Origin: Camellia lanceoleosa | Lineage: Eukaryota > Streptophyta > Magnoliopsida > Ericales > Theaceae | Length of the DNA stretch: 64,000 nucleotides | NCBI GenBank assembly: GCA_025200525.1 | Contig: CM045758.1 | Span: 165,876,261-165,940,260, forward strand | Direction of reading: 5' to 3' | Position numbers and translations under genes: made by a program | Shown here: positions 34,720-46,479 of the stretch, one piece after another | Numbering within the stretch: position 1 is the first letter of the stretch | Layout: every line of letters starts with the position of its first letter | The notes under the pieces: generated by a model | Database searches by the model: none | What the model was told of the DNA's origin: nothing | What the model saw: the letters and a program-made list of their open reading frames with translations, nothing else

Positions 34720-35510
34720 AATGTTTTAAAAATCGGATCGGATCGGCCGGTTTGACCGGTTGAATCGTCGATTGGTCGGGATTCCGGTCCGTATACACTC
34801 ACTAAACCGTTTGAGATAAAAAAAAACCGGCCTATTTTGTGAGAACTGGAAAAACCAGCAATTGAACCACCGAACTGGTCAACCCAGGGGCAATTTAGCA
34901 GGTCAAAAAAATTGAATTTTTGTTTTTTTTCCTTTTTTTTAATTATTTCTTTTTTTTTTTCTTTCTTTCTCTTTCTTATTTTATATATATATATATATAT
35001 ATAAGAAAATTTAAATTGGAAACTCTCTTTTAAAGGTTTTCTCTTGTGAGAAATCCCATTGAGAGCTTAAAATTATTGTGAAAGTCTCTACCTATTTATA
35101 AGAAAAAAATTTCTTCCAAAAAAACTCAAGAAATTTATGTGAGATTCAATTAAATTTATTGGAGGGAAACTTAAAATTTTGGTATCTCTCTAAAATTTTT
35201 GTTCTTCTTTCAATCAAATTATTTGAATTAAAATCATATGGAGGGAATATTGAATATTTGATTTCTTCTTCCAAAATTAAAATTAATAATATTTTAAAAC
35301 ATATTTTTATATTTTTTAGTAAAAAAAGTATTAAGAGAAATATTTAAGATTATTTAATTTATAATTTTATTACTAGTATTTTTATTTAATTATATTTTAA
35401 TATATTTATGACGTCGCGGTTCGAATTCGGTTCAACTCGATGATTGAACAGGTGACCTATCCACCCGATTCTTTTTTCGATTCACTCACCGGTCCAATTT
35501 TTAAAACATT
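34720..35510. mobile_element. Non-autonomous Mutator-like element
   Basis: 791 bp. Left end AATGTTTTAAAAATCGGATC, right end in inverse orientation AATGTTTTAAAAATTGGACC. Flanked by GATTAGACC at 34710-34718 and again at 35511-35519, a 9-bp duplication (10 bp allowing the next base). A 9-11 bp duplication is characteristic of Mutator-like elements. The interior is AT-rich with a TA microsatellite near 34983-35002 and no transposase. Confidence 0.8.
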
Positions 35511-36206
35511 GATTAGACCACCACCACCGACTACCACTAATTTTTTTTCATTAACTTATTCACAGTTTATACGTGGTAAAATTATATTGGAGTATCGGTA
35601 ATCTTGGGTTTTGTAGTTGGGCCGGTTACCACTTTTCAGAAAATTCTACTTTCTTATTTTTCGTGTTTTTTTGTTTTTATTGAATTTTTTTAATATTTTG
35701 AGCAATTTTTTTAATTTTTAGACATACCTAACATAAATATACCTAAAAAGTAAAAAAAAAAAATTTGAAAAAAACCTTTTAAAAATTCACTAAATACAAA
35801 AAAAAAAAATACGAGAATTCAGTACATTTTTTATATTTTTATGTATTTATTAATTTTTGAAAATATTTTTTCACAATTTTTTTACTTTTTAAATACATCT
35901 AAGTAAGGTGCATCTAAAAAAGTAAAAAAAAAATTTAAAATTTTAAAAATATTCACTAAAAACAAAAAAAAACGAAAACTAAAAAACTCAGTTTTCAAAA
36001 AATTTAACTCAAAAAAGTCAAAGCAAACACACTGATTGATATTTTATTTTTTATTTTTTAAAAAGGAGCAGCTTGCCTTCCGTCTGAGATCGGATTGATA
36101 TTTTATTTTCAAAAATGTTTCATATCCCCTTTTCCCCTCACCCCCTTTGACCCCCTCTCTCTCTCATTGGTTACATTTTCTTTTTCTTTTTTCTTTTTTT
36201 CGTGCT
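35511..36206. other. AT-rich DNA without gene
   Basis: Dominated by A and T runs with phrases such as CTAAAAAAGTAAAAAAAA in both orientations. Nothing coding is seen. Confidence 0.5.
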
Positions 36207-36590
36207 CCCCCAATCACCACCCGCCACGTGTGTGTGGAGATTGTGGGATGGTGACTAGAGGGGTCTCTATCATGACTCTTTTATTTTTTATTTTTTATTG
36301 TTATACTTTTGAGATAGGCGAGGCTAGTGCTAGTGGGTGGTCACACATATCTGAGGTTTTGCCCTGGTCTCACCGAAGGTGTGATTATGGAGTTCCTTGC
36401 TATCAAAAAAAGAGCTGCCTTTTAATTAATTGCCATATAAGTGTGTTAATTGATTTGTATCTTCCAGGTGCAAGACAGTGAACGCTGAGGCATCGCCACT
36501 GGAAACTACAGTACCATGCCCAGACTCATGTCAACTGTTGGACGATCTCCCTCCATCTTCCCCAGCATCAACTCCATCTTCCACCTGATT
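36207..36590 (+). other. Possible exon remnant, unidentified
   Basis: GC content rises compared with both sides. A candidate acceptor TTCCAG at 36462-36467 precedes an open stretch in one frame (VNAEASPLETTVPCP, then QLLDDLPPSSPASTPSS) ending at a stop near 36588. I do not recognise it, and it may be chance. Confidence 0.25.
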
Positions 36591-37700
36591 TGATGGTATA
36601 CGTTGAGTATGATCCAAGTCCATCTCAGAGATAAAAGTCGGATACAATTGGGAAAATCTGTTACTTTTGTTGAACGCTATGTATTGATCCAGCTTTATTG
36701 TTAACCATTTTAACTTCTGTTGTCTAGTAAGCCAGGGTTTTGTGCAGTCCCGCCTGGTGGTTGATCCTTCCAGTTGATTTGTGTTTTTGTTTCCCATTTT
36801 GTTTGTTTTAATTTGTGTTTTACATGTGAAATATGGCTTCGCTATTAATTTCTTTTGCTAAGACTAATAAAACCTCGGATTCATCCTAAAAACTGTGATT
36901 CCTCATAAACTCTCAAGCCCAGGGATTCCCCAAGTAGAAACCATTAGATCATTGCTGTGTTTGGCAGTGATTAATTTGTGGATTGTAGAATCTTGGAATC
37001 TGGTACATTCTTGCCTAGTTTGTAATCGGTTTGTTTGGGAAATTAGGAAATAAAAGAAAATATTATGTAGGAGAGAAAAGAAAGGAGAAGAGATAAGGGT
37101 AGTGGTATTCTTATTTGGATAATTTGGGACAGAAAATTAAAAGAAGTGAGAAAAAGTGCACATAGGAGGTGAAGTAAATGTAGTGATATACATAGTATTT
37201 TTCAAACAGGTGAAGGTTGAAGAGGTATTCTCTTTTATTTTCTGAATAAAATCACGTAATTTAAACAGTGTATATTCTAAGCTAAACTCTGTATTTTATT
37301 TTATATTTTTATTTTTTATTTTTAAGGGCAGCTATTATTGAAAGAGAAAAAGAAAACAAGGATGCAAGAATGTGAGACGGTAATAGTTGAACATAAGCCC
37401 AAACTTTTTCTACACACCAAAAAAATGAAGTTTTGGTCTGTATTTTGGCGTCACATTTGCAGCACTTTTTTTTTTTTTTAGTCTCCCATAGTATCCCCAG
37501 GACTAATCCGCCGAGGAAACTGCCGGCGCAATTTCAATTTTTTGCAGCACTTTCAAATTTTTTTTTTGGGTCCCAATTTACTTTCAATTATTAAATTTAA
37601 TATATGAAAATTTTGATACATGATTCGATAGTTAAAAGTGTATAAAAATGTATTGGACTAAAGAGATTTAATGTGTTGGACCGAGAGATTTAGACAGGTT
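36591..37700. other. Intergenic DNA without recognised feature
   Basis: No convincing frame on either strand. Low-complexity T runs near 37465 and 37560. The exact left border of the chromovirus LTR is somewhere after about 37600. Confidence 0.4.
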
Positions 37701-37977
37701 TTTGTGCCCACATAAAACAAGGCTGATAAGGAAAAAAATTAATGATTAACCAATAATTTAGAAAACAAAAGGTATAGCAATTGTGGAGTATAGCGATCCC
37801 GGTTTTCCCTTTTCTTTAAATTATTGTATCCAAGACTTGGGTTCCATGGAGTTGGTAGTTGTGTATATTTTGTTTTGAATCCTCTACTCTTTGTATTTGA
37901 GTCTTGGGTTGTGTTGGGCAGGTTTGAAACAGGTTGGTTGAGCTTAGGAACCAAGACTAGATGCCCAGATTTTGGCC

Positions 37978-38275
37978 TGTCTGCTCGAGCGGAGCTTTTG
38001 GCGCTTGAGCGGGGCCTTTGTTGTAGCTTTTCCGCTCGAGTAGGGATTTTGACGCTCGAGCGGGAAAATCAACCATGCAGTATCTCCTCTGTAGTGTTGT
38101 ACGCTCGAGCGGTGGTTTGGACGCTCGAGCGGGAGTTTGTGTGTTACGCTCGAGTGGGGACTTGAACGCTCGAGCGGGGATCTGGTTCTGCGAAAGTACT
38201 GGGAGTGCGTATTCACCGCTCGAGCGGCGGATTAGGCGCTCGAGCGGGGGTTTCCACGCTCGAACGGGACGACTG
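37978..38275. repeat. CGCTCGAGCGG palindrome cluster in LTR D
   Basis: About eleven copies of the palindrome core CGCTCGAGCGG or one-base variants (such as CGCTTGAGCGG, CGCTCGAGTGG, CGCTCGAACGG) in 300 bp, spaced roughly 20-60 bp, often in pairs separated by short T/G-rich phrases. Confidence 0.9.
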
Positions 38276-39222
38276 GTTTAAGACTCTGTGTTTTGACTTT
38301 TTAAAATCACTTTTTCACATCTCTTCTCTCTCATACTTTTCTAAAAACTCCATTGTTGAGCCTCTCTTTCTAGAACCTTGCCTTCTCTCTAGGTATTGAT
38401 CTAGTAGGAGTTGTTTGCTCACCTTTGGCCTTTACAAAAAAGTTGTTGATCGTCGAGGGCTATCTTTTGATCCGGGAAACTTGTGATTTTGAGCATCTTC
38501 GTTTTCACCTCCTTCTCCGTTGGGTGTCAACTTTTGAGGTAGGGATTCCTACTCACTCTTATGAGTTTTAACCTAGATATTGAGTTTTTGTATAAATGAC
38601 TTTGAGTTTTGGAAACTAGGGTTTCAAATGTATATTTTTGAAAAGAGGGTTTTGATAATTTTGAACCATAAACATATATTTGGGTTTCAAAAAGAATGGG
38701 TTTGTTGATGTTGTTGGTAATATTGGGCTCTTGAAGTCAATGTTGAGAATAAGGGAAAATATGCCATGCTTGGGTATGTTGGGGTCATTTGTGTAATAAA
38801 TGACTTTGTTGAGAAAATATGGAATTGAGTTGGAAATAATGGAATTGACTCATTATATGTTAGAATGGTAGAGTTGGATTTATGAATCGCTCACTTTGAA
38901 AACATTGATATTTTATCTGTTGGAGCTCTTATTATCTGTTTAGAAATAATTGCTTGGGCTACCGGTAGAGGGTAGTTTTGATTGTTGTAGACAATGCATG
39001 ATGATTAGGCAAACTAAAACTAATCAATTGGATATGTCATAGAATATGACGCTGACAGAATACATTAACGTTATGTATTGATTGATTGTGTATATGACTT
39101 GTATGTATATACCTTGTGTGTGTGGGAGGAGATAGGGGATGTACTCCACGGTTTAGGAGAAGATATGGGATGGACCTCTAAACCGGTTGGTGATTTGGAG
39201 GAGATAGGGGATGTACTCCACT

Positions 39223-39420
39223 GATACAGCTCTTATGCTTGTCAGTTAATGTGTTGATATAGCTAATATGCTTATCTAAGGAAGTGTTGATACAACTCAT
39301 ATGTTTATCATTGGAAGTGTTGATATAGCTAATATGCTTATCTGTTGAAAAGCGGATACAGCTTGTATGCTTATCTGTTGGGATGTTGATACAACTATTA
39401 TGTTTATTTATTGTAAAATG
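39223..39420. repeat. 33-bp tandem repeat, six copies, in LTR D
   Basis: Units begin GATACAGCT or GATATAGCT at 39223, 39256, 39289 and every 33 bp to about 39420; most contain TATGCTTATCTGTTG. Two copies of GGAGATAGGGGATGTACTCC lie just upstream (39127 and 39200). Confidence 0.9.
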
Positions 39421-39989
39421 GGAAACGTTTAATATGAGTCACTGTCTCATATAAGGGGTTGGCCAGGTTCTGAGCTGTTGATGTAAGTTGTGAAGTTGAT
39501 AAGAAATAGAAAATGGAACGAAACATGAACATAATGGTCAGGAAGTGGAAATGGGTTATGAATTGATTCATGGGAATTGAACATTTATCAATTGCTAATG
39601 TCTTAGTCATTGCTCATATTGTGTTTAGCATATCTCTACTGGGCGTTGGCTCACCCTATACGAGACATCATTTTCAGGTACAGGTAGTATGCCACCTCCA
39701 AGGACATAGCGTGGATGATGAGGATGAGAGTTGAAAACTTTTTTGTTTATTTTGTTTGTATTACATGTATATCAAGCCAAGGGCTTCTTTTGTATAGAGT
39801 TAGTACTCTTTTTGTGTGTAACCAAGTGTTAACTTGGAAAGCTGTAAGCCCGTAGGGCATTTGCTTTTGTTGTTAACATGTAATACTTTTGTAAGAACTA
39901 CTCTGATGAATAGAAATAGTTGATTTCTCTTGTATCAATTCATGTCTTTAATGATGGGTTTTATGTACTTTTTTGAGGGCGTTACAACT

Positions 39990-40007
39990 TGGTATCAGAG
40001 CGTACCG
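39990..40007 (+). other. Primer binding site of element D
   Basis: TGGTATCAGAGC, complement of the 3' end of initiator methionine tRNA, three bases after the LTR end TTACA. This is the standard primer site of many plant LTR retrotransposons. Confidence 0.9.
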
Positions 40008-40386
40008 GGTTCGAATACTTTGGGTACGTGGGAAGTGATTAGTATCACAATGGGTTTGTCTCGCTTGTTAGAGACTTAAGTGTGATGCAATGTGTTTATG
40101 TGATAGCATGTTTATGTGACTATTTGGGTATGGGATTTGATTTCTGGGATATCGATTGGATCCTTGGGTTTCTGTGAGTCTTGTTGGAAAAGCACTTGAT
40201 CAATACTGTTTCTAACTGGAACTCCAATAACGCCTCGGGACTGTCATTATCCGGGAATGAAATTCGTAAGTGCTTATGTGTTTATGTGCTTACGTGAAGT
40301 GAATTACAGTTGTCCATGCATTAGGACGCGGGTGTTTAGTTTCAGCACATATATGAATGTGCTAACGTCTTTGTTATCTTTAATAG

Positions 40387-41316
40387 GATGTCAGGACGAG
40401 GTGGTAGGCGTGGTAGGCCTAGGAGGCAGGAGGTGCCTTTACCGGATGACGTTCCGGCAATGCAGGAGGGAGTTGGTCAGGCCAATATGGCCGAGCTAGT
40501 GGGTCAGCAGGCTATGGGTGCTTTGGCCTGAGAGATAGCGGGAGCTTTGGGTATTCTCGTAGTGAGCATCGAGTTCTGACGAGACCTTCCTTCTTGAAGA
40601 GGGAATTTTTCCGGTCTAGCCCGGACGAATTTGTTGGAGATCCGAAAGAGCCACTTAAGGCTGACGAGTGGCTGGAACAAATGGAGAAGACGTTCGAGAT
40701 GCTTGGCATCGAGGACGGGGGTTTAAAGGTGACCTTGGCATCCTTCTAATTGAAGGGAGATGCGGGTCAATGGTGAAAGTACAAGAAGGGCCGTGTTGGT
40801 GGTGCGTAGGAGGCTTTTGTGAATGCCTTCCAAGAGAAATTCTTGTCTTCAGCTGCTAGGGAAAAGCTGAGGGAACAATTTTGCCAGCTTAAACAGCAGG
40901 GTTTGTCAGTGGCCGAGTTTGAGGCTACTTTTACCAGTCTGTCTAGGTTTGCACCTGAACTGGTGGCGTTCGAGGAACGCCGTTGCTTTGAGTTTGAGCG
41001 GAAGTTGAGGCGTGGGCTCAAGTTGAGGGTTGGAGGGTTGTTTATCCGGGAGTACAGACGTTTGGTGGATGCTGCAGCTCATATGGAGCTTATGATGCAG
41101 GAGGAGGATGATGAGAAGCATAGAGGCTCCAAGAGGAGCCAAGATGGCCAGAATAATGGTAGGAGACAGAGGAGTTTTAACCCTCAGCAGTCTCAGGGCG
41201 GTTTGACTAGATCGACCTTTCCAGTATCGAGTGCAGGCTCTGGGAGAGGTAGTCAGGGAGGCTTGACTTGTTATACATGTGGCCAGCTGGGTCACAAGTC
41301 TACGGTTTGCCCTTGA
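40387..41316 (+). pseudogene. gag: gag of element D, with stops
   Basis: ATG at 40387 (MSGRGGRRGRPRRQEVP). Stops occur near 40530 and 40749 and a frame change near 40530-40560. The capsid domain is clear (EWLEQMEKTFEMLGIEDG, then AFQEKFLSSAAREKLREQF) and open from 40819. The C-terminal knuckle is CYTCGQLGHKSTVCP (C-x2-C-x4-H-x4-C), ending at 41316. Non-functional because of the stops. Confidence 0.88.
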
Positions 41317-41619
41317 AGGGGAGTCGTGGTACTTCTTCTTGACCAGACCTCTTTGTCTTGTTGTCGATGTGGGACAGGGCACTGAAGAGGTTTTGCCCAC
41401 AGTTGAGTGCCACTTCGGGAGCGTCTGGTTCTAGGCAGACGTAAAGTTATCAGCCAGTTTAGTCTGTGCAGGCCTCGAGGGCCAATCCGGGAGCTTCGTC
41501 GTCCCAGTCTGTACAGCAGTCTTATGCTCCTAGAGGTGAGCGGGTGGATCAGGGGCCTACTGAGGCACGCGTGTCTTTATCACAGAGGACTTAATCTGGC
41601 TCCATCAAGTGAGAGGTAC

Positions 41620-42205
41620 CTTCTGCTTTTGCAACTTCGGTTGCTAGTGTGTTGATTGATACGGGTGCATCTCATTCTTTTGTGTCTGCTGCATTTGCAT
41701 CTGTGTTGGAGTTGGAGTTAGCACTATTAGCATCTCCTATATGTGTTGTATCGCCTGTTGGGGGCAAATTGATTTTGAAGCACGGATGTAGAGGTTGTGA
41801 TATAGAGGTCGCCGATCATAGGCTTCCGTTTCCTTTTGTTGTTATGCCCATGAAGGGCTTTGATGTTATTTTGGGTATGGACTGGTTATCGTCATACCGA
41901 GCAGTTATTGATTGCTACCGCCAGAGGGTCACTTGTTGTACCGTGAGCGGGGAGTGTTTCCATTTCTTGGGGGATCGGGTTGGTAGTGTTGTACCACCGG
42001 GGTATCATCCGCGAGGGCGGAGTGAGAAGAATGTCGACTTTGCAGCTCATCCAATGGAAGTGAACATGGTAGCTGCAATACTTGATTTGTTGGGTAATTT
42101 GGCTTTTCCATTGATATTGCTTGGATCTTTGCTGCTGAGGACTTCCTCTGGAAATACTCCTGGAGGGCCTAACTTGCCTTTTGGACTTGGTAGGTATGGT
42201 GATTA
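41620..42205 (+). pseudogene. Aspartic protease of element D and truncated end
   Basis: LIDTGASHSFVSAAFASVLE gives the D-T-G-A active site at 41652-41663, then FDVILGMDWLSSYRAVIDC near 41848-41905, as in chromovirus proteases. The frame 41649-42206 stays open, but after about 42050 it no longer looks like pol. Reverse transcriptase is missing, so the element is cut here. Confidence 0.85.
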
Positions 42206-42874
42206 ACTCCCTCTATGTACATAAATTAAGAGGCACAAACATGGACATTGAACATCACACGAACACACATACATAATAATTTTTGAAAAATACGAGAGAT
42301 GACTTGTGGGGGACACATAAAAAAATATATAATTATATACTATAAATATATAATATATAATTATATAAATAAAAATATATAAATATATAATATAAAAAAA
42401 ATGAAACGAAATATTATCTTTCTTTTTATAATTTTAAATTCTTTTATTCAAACTAATAATATATTTTTAAGTATGATCTTAGAAATTCATGGCCAGTTCC
42501 ACTACCTAAACTAAACACACCTCACGGCGGTTACTATTTTTTATTTTCATACATTAGGAAATACATTTTTGTTTTTATTTTTATTTGTAAAAAAACAAAA
42601 ATAAAAAACTTGTTTGGAGTACGTACATGTTTTGAAGATTTGTCCTTGTGGATGTCAATTTTGTTTGATATATCAAAAGGGTTGCTGAGTAAAGTTTTGG
42701 ACCTCTCATAACACTTCCTAGAAATAACTAATACTAACACAATGGTATGAATTTTGTTTTCCACCAATCTAATAATTATCAGTTATCCACTTAGGAGGAA
42801 CAATTAGGTTCAAAGTCTGTATATCAATGACTTGATAACAATACTCTACTCCTATATCTACCTACCTACATGAG
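42206..42874. other. AT-rich DNA between element D and FtsH copy 2
   Basis: Includes a TATA-rich stretch at 42320-42400. It may contain upstream intron of the FtsH pseudogene, but I see no exon. Confidence 0.4.
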
Positions 42875-43636
42875 CAAAGGAAAATTTCAGATGGAACCAA
42901 ACACAGGAGTAACCTTTGAGGATGTAGCTGGAGTTGATGAAGCAAAACAAGATTTTCAAGAAATTGTTGAGTTCCTAAAAACCCCAAGAAAGTTTGCTGC
43001 AGTGGGTGCAAAATTTCAAAAGGAGTACTACTAGTAGGCCCATCGGGCACTAGAAAGACACTCCTTGCCAGAGCCATAGCCGAGGAAGCAGGAGTCCCTT
43101 TCTTTTCACTCTCTGGATCAGAGTTCATAGAGATGTTTGTAGGGGTGGGGGCTTCAAGAGTGAGGGACTTGTTCAACAAGGTGCAGATGAACTCGCCGTG
43201 CTTGGTTTTCATTGATGAGATGGATGCTGTTGGGAGGCAGAGAGGGAAGGGCATTGGTGGAGGAAATGATGAGAGGGAACAAACACTGAACCAGTTGTTG
43301 ACAGAGATGGATGGGTTTATTGTCATTGCTGCTACTAACAGGCCTGAAATTCTTGACAAGCTTTGCTTAGGCCTGGCAGGTTTGACAGGCAAGTCAGTTT
43401 GCTAACTTGCTATTGCTATTGTATAATTGCACAATTTTAGAAAAAGGGTACATTACAATGACATCCCTAAGTTAAAACCGTAAATTTGATGAATTTACTA
43501 TAATACCCTTCTTCTCTGTCACTCTTTCCTCCTTTTTGCTTAGTCTAATCCATCGCCCTTCAATTTTTCCTCCTCCTCCCTCTCTTCACCCCACTAATGG
43601 AAATAAAACCACCATAAACCCACCTATTTCACCCAA

Positions 43637-43660
43637 AGAGAGAGAGAGAGAGAGAGAGAG
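43637..43660. repeat. AG microsatellite
   Basis: About 12 AG units inside the FtsH intron, 215 bp left of the CACTA border. Confidence 0.9.
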
Positions 43661-43874
43661 TATGGCAAGTCTGTGAGAGGAAGTTCAAATCTGGTAGAAG
43701 AGGAGAAGAGGGTAGATTGAGAACGTTTACTAGGGCAAATTTGGCATTTCGTGCCTTTCTTTTTGCTGAGGTCATTTTTTTCATTTGGTCGACAAACAGT
43801 TGACCAATGAAAGGACTAAATTGTTGTAATAAAATTTTGGAACGAGGAAGGGCAGTGCTACTTTAGAGAGTAAA

Positions 43875-44399
43875 CACTACAAGAATTTACATTTTTGGCG
43901 ATCAAATTTGGCGACTAAAACAAATTTAGTTGCCAAAAGTGTAACAATAGGCGACTAAAAAACTGATTGGTTGGCCTTAACATAGATTTTAGGCTACTAA
44001 ATTTTTTTAGTCGTGGTATGTTAATTTTTGCCGACTAAAAAAAATTTAGTCGCCAAAAGTATAACAATAGGCGACAAAAAAAACAATTGGTCGGCGCTAG
44101 TTTTGGGTTTAGGCTACTAAATACTTGTTTAGTCGAGCTATATTAATTTTTTCTGACTAAATAACAATTTAGTTGCCAAATAATAATTTGCAAGTTTAAT
44201 TTAGTCTTCGGCGACCAAATAATTGGTCGCTAAATATGTATTTTTAGCGACCAAAACCATTTAGTCGGCAATGGTGTTACACTTCTGGTGACTAAAATTT
44301 TTTTTGTCAGCATTAGTTCATGTTTTGGCTACTAAAATAATTTTAGTCGTCATTTGTTAATATTTCCCAGCTAAAATTTCGTCGTCAAATGTGTATAAA
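43875..44399. repeat. Left subterminal repeats of the CACTA element
   Basis: Repeated TTTAGTCGCCAAAA, GGCGACTAAA and close variants, in both orientations, about every 30-60 bp. In characterised CACTA elements such subterminal motifs bind the transposase; here that role is inferred. Confidence 0.8.
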
Positions 44400-44468
44400 A
44401 ATTTAGTGGAAAATATTTCATATTGGCGCCTAAATTTTTGCCCAAATCTGTTAGTCTTCACACGGTTC

Positions 44469-44504
<36 letters not shown>

Positions 44505-44930
44505 GAGAATCGATCACCACTGCCCCTCATCTCACCATCACAAACGACCACAGTGTCCGTCAATCTTCCACTGTCGAACATCGCCACCGCAGCTCAACAT
44601 TGCCTCGCCTCTCATCGACATTCAAGCTATTCTTTGTTCTTCTCTCTTTCTCTCTCTCCATTCCTCTATTTCTCTATTTCACTCTAGCTCTAGGGTTTTT
44701 TTTTTGATGCTGTAGGATTTTGATTTCTATGTTTCGAGTAAATGGGTTTTGATTTTTGTTCTAGATTTAGGGTTTTTTGAACTGATTTTCGAGTAAATGG
44801 GTCTCTTTACGTCAAATCTATTGATTATTTTGCCTTTTTTTATATTTATTTTTAGGGTTGATTTGTACAATCTGATAAACCACTTGAGCTTGCTTGGGGA
44901 AAATTTCACTAAGTATGCGATAGATTGGAA
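44400..44930 (+). promoter_or_regulatory. 5'-leader-like region with CT microsatellite
   Basis: A run of about 16 CT units (44471-44502) is followed by CT/CA-rich sequence and repeated TAGGGTTT. Such composition is typical of plant 5' untranslated leaders just after a promoter. It may be the leader of a transposon or captured gene whose body is now split by element C. No downstream exon is joined to it by sequence. Confidence 0.35.
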
Positions 44931-44983
44931 AATTTAGTGGAAAATATTTCATATTGGCACCTAAATTTTTGCCCAAATCGGTT
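44903..44983. repeat. Templated filler at the truncated end of element C
   Basis: 44903-44930 is an exact 28-nt copy of 49637-49664 in element C gag. 44931-44983 is a 53-bp copy, with two mismatches, of 44400-44452 in the CACTA. The two pieces abut exactly where element C sequence begins. Confidence 0.85.
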
Positions 44984-45108
44984 GGGCATGCTTAATTTGA
45001 ACAAAACATCAAATTACGAAGGCAAAGAACACTTGTAGATATTGACAAAAAAGAATTACATTCTGAAGTGTAATGCAAAAAGCTCCTTCTTTGCGAACAA
45101 AACAATAG

Positions 45109-46170
45109 CTAGAAATAGTACACTTTGAGATTGGCTGCATTCCATGGCCGAGGTATTGTTCTACCATCCAAGTCCTCCAGGTGGTATGCCCCCTTGCCCG
45201 CCAGATCGGTTATCTTGTATGGTCCTTCCCAATTTGCCCCTAGCTTGCCTTCTCCTGGCACCAGGGTATTTCCCATAACTTTCCTCAGGACCCAATCACC
45301 CACCTTGAACGGTCTGGGGTGCACCATTTTGTTGTACTTCCTGGAGAGTTCTTCTTTGGTAGGTCGCCACATGGATGAGAGCCTTTTCGGCGCTCTTCGG
45401 AGTCTAATTCGAAGCAATAGCCTCGGTGTTGAGCGAGCTCAAAGCTTTCACTTCGAGGGTGGGCATGCCGACTTCAAGGAATATCGCCTCCATGCCATAA
45501 GCCAGCGAATGGAGTTTCCCGATGAAACGCCCTTGGTAGTCCGGTATGCCTAAAGGATGCTGGGAAGTTCCTCGGCCCACTTTCCCTTTGCCTTTTCCAA
45601 CCTTTTCTTTAACCCATCCAATATAATCTTGTTCGACGCCTCGGCTTGACCGTTGGACTGTGGGTAAGCCGGAGTGGAGTTGTAGAATTCAATCTTTAAA
45701 TCTTCACAAAAACCTCTGAATAGGCGACCGTCAAACTGGGTGCCATTGTCGAAATCAAGATTTTGGGGCGTAAACCGTGTTACCACATTACGCGGACAAA
45801 CCTCTTCACGTCTTTTTCCTTGATAGTTGTCAAAGGTTCTTCAACCCATTTGGTGAAGTAGTCCGTCATGCGATAAAGAACTTCGGTTGCGGTGCAGTTG
45901 GGAGGGGTCCCACTATATCTAGCCCCCACATCGCAAAAGGCCAAGGGCTGGTGAGGGGAAGAAGTTCTCTGGCCGGCTGGTGGATCTGGCGTGCAAATTT
46001 TTGGCACTTCTCACATTTCCGGACATATTTTTGCGCGTCAGCTTGCATGTACGGCCACCAATAGCCTTGTGAAATAGCTCGGTAGGCCAAGGACCTGCCC
46101 CCAATGTGACTGCCACAAATGCCTTCGTGAATTTCGTACAGAAAGGCATCCACCCTGCTCGGGTGCACAC
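45109..46170 (-). pseudogene. Integrase of element C
   Basis: HHCC finger (HEGICGSHIGG, CEKCQKFA) at about 46150-46000, core with MTDYFTKWVEEPLTTI near 45870, DNGTQFDGRLFRGF near 45745 and NGQAEASNKIIL near 45650, and C-terminus FKVGDWVLRKVMGNTLVPGE to NAANLKVYYF with the stop at 45109. The two Asp and the Glu of the core are kept, in contrast to element B. Frame changes near 45870-45780 and 45420-45550. Confidence 0.88.
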
Positions 46171-46479
46171 ACTTTAGGTAGGGACCAGTGAAGGATTTCT
46201 TATACAACGCGCCGGATGGAGAGAGCCAAAACCGCTCTGACTTCACCCGGCATTTGTGTGCTTCCTTCTTCTCGGTTGGTAGAATCTGGTCTCGGAGAAA
46301 CAAAATGATTGGATCCATCCACGACGGACCCAGCTCGGCGCAGAGTACTTCCGTCTGCCCAGTATCTTCAATGCTTGGTCGTGGAAGAAAGTCAATTAAC
46401 AAGGGATTTGGGGACGTACTATCTACCATCGTTGCCAGGCCGGCCAGCTCATCAGCTCGGCTGTTTTCTTCTCGGCCGA

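Larger units (their letters stand above)
37700..42205 (+). mobile_element. Truncated chromovirus-like retrotransposon D (Tekay/Del-like)
   Basis: Long LTR ending TTACA at 39986, initiator-Met primer site at 39990, gag with a CCHC knuckle and a DTGAS protease. No reverse transcriptase, integrase or second LTR follows: similarity ends about 42205. LTR length over 2 kb, a Met primer site and this Gag-protease type fit the Tekay/Del chromoviruses (inference). The left border is approximate. Confidence 0.75.

Noticed and set aside
36095..36481. A 128-codon plus-strand frame
   Set aside because: Begins in low-complexity T-rich DNA with no family resemblance; only the short stretch after 36467 is kept as a very weak exon candidate.
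36531..36797. An 88-codon minus-strand frame
   Set aside because: No recognised domain and it overlaps the candidate plus-strand exon remnant; not enough to call a gene.
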